Both the position numbers and the translations under genes were made by a program. The notes below the pieces were generated by a model. The model was not told where the DNA came from. It ran no database searches and saw nothing but the letters and a program-made list of their open reading frames with translations. From contig CAMFKE010000008.1 of NCBI GenBank assembly GCA_945957395.1, positions 90,767-154,766 on the forward strand: a stretch of DNA of 64,000 bases, given 5' to 3'. The stretch is from an uncultured Opitutia bacterium (lineage in GTDB: Bacteria > Verrucomicrobiota > Verrucomicrobiia > Opitutales > UBA953). This document shows, piece by piece, positions 45,447-52,488 of this stretch (position 1 is the stretch's first letter; each line of letters starts with the position of its first letter).

Positions 45447-48203
45447 ATGTTGTCGGCCCCCCGTATTTTCATCAATAAAGCATTCATCTCGGCCGCTGCT
45501 CTCGGTCTGGCTTCCGCCTCCACTCACGCCGCTTCCCTTTACTGGGACGGCACCAATACGACGGTAAACGCCGATGGCGGCACGGGGACTTGGGACACAA
45601 GCGCCACGAATTGGGACTCGGCCGGCACCGACGGAACCGACGCGACTTGGAGCAACGCGACCCCCGATTCCGCTGTCTTCGGCGGCACGGCCGGCACGGT
45701 CACGCTTGGCACGGGAATCACGGCCGGCGGCATCACTTTCACGACCACCGGCTACACCGTCACGGGGAACACGCTCACCTTGGGCAATGCCACCGTCGGC
45801 GTGGACACCGGCTCGGGCGTGAGCGCCACGATTGGCTCCATCCTCGCAGGTACGAATACCGGTCTGGTGAAGACGGGCGCGGGCACGCTGACGCTTTCGG
45901 GCGCCAACACCTTCACCGGTAACCTGGCCGTGAACGCCGGCACCGTGGCCGTCACTTCGTCCGGTAATCTCGGCGCCGGCACCGTGTCGATAAACACCGG
46001 CGGTACGCTCAACTTCGCGCACGCCTCGGGTATGCAGACCATTTCCCGTGCACTGAGCGGAACGGGTAACTTTGTGAAAGACGGTGCCGGCGTGTTGGTT
46101 ATCGATGGTGCCAACACTTTTTCAGGCACCTATACGCTGCAGTCCGGCGACACGGTGTTCAACAGTGTCACCGCCGAAAACGGAGCCCCCTCCGTTGTCA
46201 TCAATGGCGGCCGTCTTCTCTTGGGCTCACCCTTTGCCAACGGCACCGCCACAATCGGCAACCTCTCCGGTACCGGCGGCTCCATTTCCACCGCTTATGG
46301 AGCCGCTGTCGGCACCCGCACGCTGTCGGTGAACCAGACGGTGGACGCCACCTTTGCCGGCGCCATGCAGGACGCCTCGGGTGGTCGTGTGCTGGCGTTT
46401 ACCAAGACCGGCGCAGCCACGCTCACGCTCGCAGGTGCGGGCGCTTTCACCGGGCCCGCGAACATCCTTCAGGGTGCCCTGAAAATCGGCAACAGCACCG
46501 CGTTGGGCGCCACCAACTACTCGGTCACCAAGGTGGTCATCGGCTCCGGGGCCACGCTGGATTTGAATGGTTTCGGTGACACGAAATACGGCGTCACGCT
46601 TGCCGGTGGTGCGCTGGTGAACACCGGCGCCGCGACTGCGCGCAACCTGATCCAGACCCCCAATCTCCTCCTCTCCGCGAATGCCACGGTCGGGGGCTCG
46701 GGCGATTTCGCGATGATCGCCTCCGGATACGGAGCCAATTCTCTGGATCTGGCCGGCTTTACGCTGACAAAAACCGGCACCAATTCCTTGGGCATGGCCA
46801 GCACGACCGCCACCGCCGGCACCATCCGCGTCGAAGGCGGCGCCATCGAGATGGGCATTTCCAACGGCGGCACCGGCTTCACCGGCACTTCCACGGCCAT
46901 TAACTTGGCCGCCACAGGCTCGAAACTGACTGTCACCCGCGCATCGACCATCGGTTCGCTTTCCGGGGCCGTGGGTACGCTTCTGGCGCTCAACAACACG
47001 CTCACGATAGGCACGCTCAGCCCCACCAACTTTTTTGGCGGCGACATCACCGGGACCGGGCAATTGGCGCTTGGCGGTTCCGGTAGGTTCACTTTCGACC
47101 GAACGACCGACGGCTCCGTTGCGGTCACCATTTCCGGCACCGGCTCGCTCGGCAAATCAGGGACGGGCAAACTCACGCTCACCGGCGCGAACACCTTCTC
47201 GGGGGGGACATTCATCACCGAAGGGACGCTTGTTGTCGGCAGCACGGCGGCCTTCGGCTCGGGGGCCGTAATCGTCAATGGCGGCACGCTCAATATGGGC
47301 GGACGGGCCCTCTCCAACTCAGTCACCCTCTCCGGCGGATCTCTGGCTGGTGACGGCACTCTCAACGGCGTGCTCACTGCCGCCAACCTGAGCACATCGT
47401 CAAATCTCACGCTAGCTGGAGCAAACAACCTCACTGGCACGACCTTAGTCTCCGCCGGCATTCTGACCGTCGCCAATGTTGGCGCACTCGGCACGAGCTC
47501 AGTCGCCATCAACGGTGGAACCTTGGACCTCAACGGCAAGGCGGTGAACAACTCCATCACCGTCGCGGGCGGCACACTGCAGGGCGGCATTGGCTACACC
47601 GGGACGATTTCCGCCACATCGGGAACATTCCATGCCGGAACAAACTCGGCCAAGATCTACTCCATAAGCTCATCCGGCGCCACTTTCACCGACCTCGACG
47701 GCCAGGCCACCTTCAACGGCGGTCTGGTGACCGTGACCGGCACGCATGCTGTAGGCAACTCGCCCGGTGCTCAGACCTTCAACTCCGGCCTTACTTACGC
47801 CGACGGCGCCACCGTCGCGATGGAGTTCGACGGCCGCATCGCCTCCTCCGAGATTGGCGGCGTGAACTGGGATACAATTACCGTAATCGGCGGACTCACC
47901 ATCGGCACGGGCGTGAATTTCACCTGGTTGGCCTATGGCGCAGAAAACCCTGTCGATTACACCGAAACGGCTTGGGATACCTCTTTCTCCAAGACCCTTC
48001 TGACCGCCGATGCCATCCTCGGCGACTTTGACTTGCCCGTCGATGAGGTCATTGAAGGCGAAGGCGTCTGGCATCTCTCCCAGGACGACAAAAGCGTAAC
48101 CGCCACCTGGACCGCCGTCCCCGAGCCGTCGACCTACGGGCTGCTCGGCTCCGCTGCGCTGGCCGCTGCGTCGCTTGTGCGTCGCCGTCGCAAGGTGCAG
48201 TAA
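45447..48203 (+). CDS. PEP-CTERM surface protein with autotransporter-associated beta-strand repeats
   Basis: A 918-residue exported protein. The ATG at 45447 (MLSAPRIFINKAFISAAALG) gives a signal peptide ending near STHAASLYW; a start at 45396 is also open. The body is a Thr/Gly/Ala/Asn-rich beta-solenoid with several autotransporter-associated repeats, clearly LVKTGAGTLTLSGANTFTG, FVKDGAGVLVIDGANTFSG, TKTGAATLTLAGAGAFTG and LGKSGTGKLTLTGANTFSGG. There is no C-terminal translocator barrel; instead the end is VPEPSTYGLLGSAAL plus a hydrophobic helix and RRRRK, a PEP-CTERM sorting signal for exosortase. Likely role: extracellular matrix or adhesion. Confidence 0.9.
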   Translation: MLSAPRIFINKAFISAAALGLASASTHAASLYWDGTNTTVNADGGTGTWDTSATNWDSAGTDGTDATWSNATPDSAVFGGTAGTVTLGTGITAGGITFTTTGYTVTGNTLTLGNATVGVDTGSGVSATIGSILAGTNTGLVKTGAGTLTLSGANTFTGNLAVNAGTVAVTSSGNLGAGTVSINTGGTLNFAHASGMQTISRALSGTGNFVKDGAGVLVIDGANTFSGTYTLQSGDTVFNSVTAENGAPSVVINGGRLLLGSPFANGTATIGNLSGTGGSISTAYGAAVGTRTLSVNQTVDATFAGAMQDASGGRVLAFTKTGAATLTLAGAGAFTGPANILQGALKIGNSTALGATNYSVTKVVIGSGATLDLNGFGDTKYGVTLAGGALVNTGAATARNLIQTPNLLLSANATVGGSGDFAMIASGYGANSLDLAGFTLTKTGTNSLGMASTTATAGTIRVEGGAIEMGISNGGTGFTGTSTAINLAATGSKLTVTRASTIGSLSGAVGTLLALNNTLTIGTLSPTNFFGGDITGTGQLALGGSGRFTFDRTTDGSVAVTISGTGSLGKSGTGKLTLTGANTFSGGTFITEGTLVVGSTAAFGSGAVIVNGGTLNMGGRALSNSVTLSGGSLAGDGTLNGVLTAANLSTSSNLTLAGANNLTGTTLVSAGILTVANVGALGTSSVAINGGTLDLNGKAVNNSITVAGGTLQGGIGYTGTISATSGTFHAGTNSAKIYSISSSGATFTDLDGQATFNGGLVTVTGTHAVGNSPGAQTFNSGLTYADGATVAMEFDGRIASSEIGGVNWDTITVIGGLTIGTGVNFTWLAYGAENPVDYTETAWDTSFSKTLLTADAILGDFDLPVDEVIEGEGVWHLSQDDKSVTATWTAVPEPSTYGLLGSAALAAASLVRRRRKVQ

Positions 48204-48224
48204 TCGCTTCAAACTGAGAAACTG

Positions 48225-48255
48225 ACGCCGCTCCGAATGGGGGGCGGCGTTTTTC
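48225..48255 (+). terminator. Terminator after the PEP-CTERM gene
   Basis: ACGCCGCTCC (48225-48234) pairs with GGGGCGGCGT (48241-48250), including one G-U pair, followed by TTTTC. It is 21 bases past the stop codon. Confidence 0.85.
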
Positions 48256-48337
48256 AGCGACTTTCCACGCCGCCCTCCAGCGCGGGATGGACAATTGCCG
48301 TCGGCGCGGCAGGAGTGTCGGGGCGCTTTTCGCCACC

Positions 48338-48739
48338 ATGCCCCTACCCGACGACCTCTATGACGAAGAACCCGGCCAGCCCGCGAGCCGGCTTCCGTTC
48401 GTCCTGAGCGCCGTGGCCGGAGCCGCCGCCCTCGCCTCCGCCGTCCTGCTGTATCAGGCCGAGGAGGACATGGCCGCCGCCCGCGCCAAGTGGAAGGCCG
48501 GAGCTTTCCGCGCCGGCGCCGCCAAAGCCGCGCTGGGCGCCGCCCGGCAAGGCCTGGCCACCGAGGAACAGGTCGAAGCCCTCGCGCGCGAACTGGCCGC
48601 CGCCAGACGCGAACACGAAGCCGCCCAGGCCGCCTTGACCGCCGCGCTCGAAGCCGGCGCGCGCACCCTCGCCGGTCTCGACTCGGACACGCCGCGCGTG
48701 CCCGACCTGCCCCCGGGTCAGGAATTGGTCGAAAAGTAG
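48338..48739 (+). CDS. Small single-pass membrane protein with coiled coil
   Basis: 133 residues, unknown family. ATG at 48338. An acidic, Pro-containing N-terminus (PLPDDLYDEEPGQPASR) precedes one membrane helix (FVLSAVAGAAALASAVLLY), then a long Ala/Glu/Arg-rich amphipathic helix (QVEALARELAAARREHEAAQ ... ALTAALEAGARTLAGL) that should be a coiled coil. It is upstream of gatA on the same strand, but sequence and length do not fit GatC. Strong codon bias in line with its neighbours supports it being real. Confidence 0.6.
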   Translation: MPLPDDLYDEEPGQPASRLPFVLSAVAGAAALASAVLLYQAEEDMAAARAKWKAGAFRAGAAKAALGAARQGLATEEQVEALARELAAARREHEAAQAALTAALEAGARTLAGLDSDTPRVPDLPPGQELVEK

Positions 48740-49057
48740 TCGGCGCCCCGACTCACCCGGCGTCAGCTCGCCTCCGCCGCTTTATTTCAACGCAGAGACC
48801 GCAGGGATTTTGTGGGGAATGGGGGGCTTGCGGCGCGCATCCAGGTTTTGAGCCCTTTGCGTACTTTCGTGGCCAATCCCCTTTGCGCCTTTTGCGCCTT
48901 TCGCGTCGCTTGCGTTGAAAATGCCCTCTTTCCCCGTGCGGGCGCGCCGCCCGCGCTCCCGGCACGCCGCCGTCCAATCCGCAATCCGCAATCTACAATC
49001 CCTTCTCCCCTTTCCCCCCTTTACACCTCCCCGCCTTTTCCCCTTCCTTCCGCGCCA
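48740..49057. repeat. gatA leader made of mosaic repeats
   Basis: This 318-base gap has no gene. TTTCAACGCA (48785-48794) and TGCGTTGAAA (48911-48920) form an inverted pair, with 'cgtactttcgtggcc' and 'cgccttttgcgcctttcgcg' inside. Next comes gcgggcgcgccgcccgcgct, a variant of the GCGGGCGnGGACGCCCGC module found at 55-60 kb. At 48975-49002 are four tandem heptamers: CAATCCG, CAATCCG, CAATCTA, CAATCCC. Confidence 0.8.
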
Positions 49058-50548
49058 ATGTCCGCCGACCTCACCACCATTTCCGTCGCCGAAGCCTCCC
49101 GTCGCCTCGCCGCAGGCGAAACCTCGGCCGTCGCCCTCCTGCGCGCCCATCTCGACAAGATCGCCTCCGGCGACGCCTCCATCCGCGCCTTCCTCGCGAT
49201 CGACGAGGCCGACGCCCTCGCGCGCGCTGCGGCTTCCGACGCCCGCCGCGCCGCCGGCCGGCCCCTCTCCGCCCTCGACGGCGTGCCCGTGGCCCTCAAG
49301 GACAACATCGCCGTGCGCGGCCAGCGCCTCTCCTGCGCCTCCAAGATTCTCGAGAATTTCGTCTCCCCCTACGACGCCACCGTCGTCGCCAAGCTCGACG
49401 CCGCCGGCGCCGTGATTTTCGGCCGCCTGAACATGGACGAGTTCGCCATGGGCTCCTCCTGCGAAAACTCGGCCTTCGCCAAGACCACCAACCCCTGGGA
49501 CACCTCCCGCATCCCCGGCGGTTCCTCCGGCGGCAGCGCCGCCTCCGTGGCCGCCGGCTTCACGCCCGCCGCCCTCGGCTCCGACACCGGCGGCTCCATC
49601 CGCCAGCCCGCCGGCCACTGCGGCGTCGTCGGACTCAAGCCCACCTACGGTCGCGTCTCCCGCTACGGCCTCGCCGCCTACGCCTCCTCCCTCGACCAGA
49701 TCGGGCCCGTCGCCCGCACCGTCGAGGACTGCGCCCTCCTGCTCGAGGTCATCTCCGGCCGCGACGCCCACGACGGCACCTCCCTTTCCAACCCTGTTGA
49801 AGCCTACGCCGACGCCGCGCGCGCCAAGGTTTTGCCGAAGGTCGTCGGCCTGCCCGCCGAGTACTTCGCCGAAGGCCTCGACCCCGCCGTGCGCGACGCC
49901 GTGCTGGCCGCCGCCGACTGGTACCGCGCCCAGGGCTGCGAAATCCGCCACATCTCGCTGCCCACCGTGGCGCACGCCATCCCGGCCTACTACATCATCG
50001 CCACCGCCGAGGCCTCCTCGAACCTCTCCCGCTACGACGGCATCCGCTACACCCGCCGCTCCGAGCGCGCCACCGACGCCGTCGATGTGTTCGCCAAGTC
50101 GCGCGGCGAGTTCTTCGGGCCCGAGGTGAAGAAGCGCGTCATCCTCGGCTCCTTCACCCTCTCCGCCGGCTTCTACGACGCCTACTACGGCCGCGCCCAG
50201 AAGGTGCGCACCCTCATCCGCGAAGACTTCCGCAAGGCCTTCGCCGACGGCGTCGACGTCATTCTCTCGCCCATCGCGCCCACCCCCGCGTTCAAGCTCG
50301 GCGAAAAGACCTCCGACCCGCTCAGCATGTACCTGAGCGACCTGTACACCATCTCCGCCAACCTCGCCGGCCTCCCCGCGCTCTCCCTCCCGTGCGGCTT
50401 CGCCGACGCTAACGGCGGCTCAGGAAAAAAGCTCCCCATCGGCCTGCAGCTCACCGGCCGCCCGCTCGGCGAAGCCCCCCTGCTCGCCGCCGCCGCCGCC
50501 TACGAGGCCGCCCACCCCTACGCCGGCCAGGTGGCGCCGCTTGTGTGA
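49058..50548 (+). CDS. gatA: Asp-tRNA(Asn)/Glu-tRNA(Gln) amidotransferase subunit A
   Basis: A 496-residue amidase subunit of GatCAB, which frees ammonia from glutamine to convert misacylated Glu-tRNA(Gln) or Asp-tRNA(Asn). The Lys-Ser-cisSer triad is clear: VPVALKDNIAV, SRIPGGSSGGSAASVAAGF and GSDTGGSIRQPAGHCGVVGL. Conserved further blocks: LKPTYGRVSRYGLAAYASSL, ASSNLSRYDGIRYTRRSE and KKRVILGSFTLSAGFYDAYY. Start is the ATG at 49058; 82 upstream in-frame codons are read from repeat DNA. It is followed by gatB on the same strand; gatC is not in the window. Confidence 0.96.
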   Translation: MSADLTTISVAEASRRLAAGETSAVALLRAHLDKIASGDASIRAFLAIDEADALARAAASDARRAAGRPLSALDGVPVALKDNIAVRGQRLSCASKILENFVSPYDATVVAKLDAAGAVIFGRLNMDEFAMGSSCENSAFAKTTNPWDTSRIPGGSSGGSAASVAAGFTPAALGSDTGGSIRQPAGHCGVVGLKPTYGRVSRYGLAAYASSLDQIGPVARTVEDCALLLEVISGRDAHDGTSLSNPVEAYADAARAKVLPKVVGLPAEYFAEGLDPAVRDAVLAAADWYRAQGCEIRHISLPTVAHAIPAYYIIATAEASSNLSRYDGIRYTRRSERATDAVDVFAKSRGEFFGPEVKKRVILGSFTLSAGFYDAYYGRAQKVRTLIREDFRKAFADGVDVILSPIAPTPAFKLGEKTSDPLSMYLSDLYTISANLAGLPALSLPCGFADANGGSGKKLPIGLQLTGRPLGEAPLLAAAAAYEAAHPYAGQVAPLV

Positions 50549-50700
50549 TTGCAAAAGGCACACAGGAGCCGGGGCACACAGGCACAAAGTGAGCACCGGG
50601 ACCGACTTCGACTTGGCCATCCAAACCGCGTAAGCAGTCCACGCCCCTTTGTGCCATCGGCCTCTGTGCCTTTGCCCCTACCTTAATCTTCCCCTTTCCC
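50549..50700. repeat. Repeat-derived gatA-gatB spacer
   Basis: 152 bases. GGCACACAG occurs twice on the left (aaaaggcacacagg, ggggcacacaggcacaaag) and the reverse-complement pattern on the right (cctttgtgccatcggcctct, gtgcctttgcccc), giving an imperfect inverted repeat between two genes normally close together. Confidence 0.65.
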
Positions 50701-52347
50701 ATGTCCGCCTCCCCCTCCGGCTACGAAACCGTCATCGGCCTCGAAGTGCACGTGCAGCTCAAGACCGCCTCCAAGGTCTTCGCCCCCGCCCCCTCCGCCT
50801 TCGTCAAGGCCGACCCCGCCGCGCCCGCCTGGGCCCCCGGCGCCCTCGAGTTCCGCGCCGACGCCGCCCCCAACACCCGCGTCGACCCCGTCGTGCTCGG
50901 CCTGCCCGGCGCACTCCCCGTGCTCAATGTCGCCGCCGTCGAGCAGTCCGCCCGCTTCGCCCTGTTGACCGAGGGCCGCGTGCCCGACGCCTCCAACTGG
51001 GTGCGCAAGAACTACTTCTACCCGGACAGCCCCAAGAACTACCAGATCTCCCAGTTCCCCCACGACGCCATCGCCCTCGGCGGACGCGTCGAGATCGAGC
51101 TGCCCGGCCCCTCCCGCAACATCATGGGCGAGCACAAGTACATCGCCCTCGACCACGCCCACCTCGAGGAGGATGTCGGCAAACTCACCCACACCTCCTC
51201 CGGCTCCCTCGTCGACTACAACCGCGCCGGCACCCCCCTCCTCGAAATCGTCACCGCTCCCGACCTGCGCTCCGCCGACGAGGCCGTCGCCTTCCTCAAC
51301 GCCCTGCGCATGATGCTCTCCCAGGCCGGCATCTCCGACTGCGACATGGAAAAGGGCCAGATGCGCTGCGATGTGAACGTGTCCATCCGCCCCCGCGGCG
51401 ACACCAAGCTCTACACGCGCACCGAGATGAAGAACCTCAACTCCGTCTCCTCCGTGAAGGCCGGCATCGAGTACGAGGTCGCCCGCCAGATCCGCGAGGT
51501 CGAGGCCGGCCGCACCATCTCCCAGGAGACCCGCGGTTGGAACGCCGACGAAGGCCGCAACTACCTCCTGCGCTCCAAGGAAAACGCCGAGGACTACCGT
51601 TACTTCCCCGACCCCGACCTCCTCCCCGTCCGCGTCGCCCCCGAGCGCCTCGCCGAACTCGAAAAATCCCTCCCCGAGCGCCCCTTCGAGCGCCAGCGCC
51701 GCTACGCCGAGCAGTGGAGCCTCCCGTACACCGTCACCTCCGTGCTCGTGCCCGACCCCGACCTCGCCTCCTTCTTCGAGGCCGCCGTCGCCGCGCACCC
51801 CAAGAACCCCCTCGGCATCGCCAACCTCCTCGTCAACGACCTCCTCGGCGCGTTGGCTGCCGCCAAAATGCAAATTGCAGAAGGCAAAAGGCTAAACGAG
51901 CTGACCTCGGACTTCGGCTTCGGTGACTCCACGGAAAACGGAAAACTGAAAACCGAAAACGAGGCGTCCGCTCTCACCTTCGCCAGCTTCACCGCCCGCA
52001 TCACGCCGAAGCATATCGCTGAACTGGTGGCGCTGATCGACTCCGGCACCCTCTCCAAGCAGCAGGCCAAGGAAGCCGTCCTTCCGGATATGTTGGCCAC
52101 CGGCCAAACCGCCGACGCCATCGTCGCCGCCAAGGGCCTCGCCCAGTCCAACGACACCGGCGAAATCGAAGCCCTGATCCGCGAAGTCCTCGCCCTGCCC
52201 ACCTCCGCCAAACCCATCGCCGAGTTCAAGGCCGGCAACGAAAAGGCCCTCAACTCCTTGAAGGGCCCGGTCATGAAGGCCTCCAAGGGCAAAGCCAACC
52301 CGGTCGTCGTCGACGAACTCGTCCGAAAACTCATCGCCATCTTGTAA
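50701..52347 (+). CDS. gatB: Asp-tRNA(Asn)/Glu-tRNA(Gln) amidotransferase subunit B, with repeat-derived insertion
   Basis: A 548-residue kinase/tRNA-binding subunit of GatCAB. Motifs: YETVIGLEVHVQLKTASKVF, PNTRVDPVVLGLPGALPVLN, KNYFYPDSPKNYQISQFPHD, EHKYIALDHAHLEEDVGKL, DYNRAGTPLLEIVTAPDLRS, MRCDVNVSIRP and EDYRYFPDPDLLPV. The C-terminal tail domain (GatB/YqeY) ends ALNSLKGPVMKASKGKANPV. Residues ~389-420 (KMQIAEGKRLNELTSDF ... STENGKLKTENEAS) are an in-frame insertion of heptameric repeat DNA just after the VNDLLGALAAA helix, making the protein longer than a typical GatB of about 480 residues. The frame is otherwise intact. Confidence 0.96.
   Translation: MSASPSGYETVIGLEVHVQLKTASKVFAPAPSAFVKADPAAPAWAPGALEFRADAAPNTRVDPVVLGLPGALPVLNVAAVEQSARFALLTEGRVPDASNWVRKNYFYPDSPKNYQISQFPHDAIALGGRVEIELPGPSRNIMGEHKYIALDHAHLEEDVGKLTHTSSGSLVDYNRAGTPLLEIVTAPDLRSADEAVAFLNALRMMLSQAGISDCDMEKGQMRCDVNVSIRPRGDTKLYTRTEMKNLNSVSSVKAGIEYEVARQIREVEAGRTISQETRGWNADEGRNYLLRSKENAEDYRYFPDPDLLPVRVAPERLAELEKSLPERPFERQRRYAEQWSLPYTVTSVLVPDPDLASFFEAAVAAHPKNPLGIANLLVNDLLGALAAAKMQIAEGKRLNELTSDFGFGDSTENGKLKTENEASALTFASFTARITPKHIAELVALIDSGTLSKQQAKEAVLPDMLATGQTADAIVAAKGLAQSNDTGEIEALIREVLALPTSAKPIAEFKAGNEKALNSLKGPVMKASKGKANPVVVDELVRKLIAIL
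51865..51960. repeat. Paired heptamer arrays inserted in frame inside gatB
   Basis: Array 1 at 51865-51892: AAAATGC, AAATTGC, AGAAGGC, AAAAGGC. A 40-base spacer follows. Array 2 at 51933-51960: GGAAAAC, GGAAAAC, TGAAAAC, CGAAAAC. The segment is far more A-rich than the surrounding gene. The two-array layout with a spacer of about 40 bases matches the insertion in the RND pump gene. Confidence 0.9.
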
Positions 52348-52433
52348 ACCTGCATTGCCTTCCATCATCACTTTTTTTCTTCAACCTTCGTCCGCTCCAC
52401 CATGAAGCCCTCTAAGGGCAATGTAACCCGGTG
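52273..52433 (+). repeat. Degenerate direct repeat of the gatB 3' end
   Basis: ATGAAGGCCTCCAAGGGCAA at 52273-52292 (inside gatB) recurs as ATGAAGCCCTCTAAGGGCAA at 52402-52421, 18 of 20 bases, with AACCCGGT following in both. The second copy lies in the AT-rich spacer just before the foreign gene at 52489. It could be a remnant gene end or an insertion scar. Confidence 0.6.
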
Positions 52434-52488
52434 GAAATGCATAAATTGTTGATGGAATTGAAATTAAAACTTTAGAAGCACTTTTTCT

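Noticed and set aside
48338..48739. gatC, because it is just upstream of gatA
   Set aside because: The product has a membrane helix and coiled coil and lacks any GatC-like sequence; gatC must be elsewhere.
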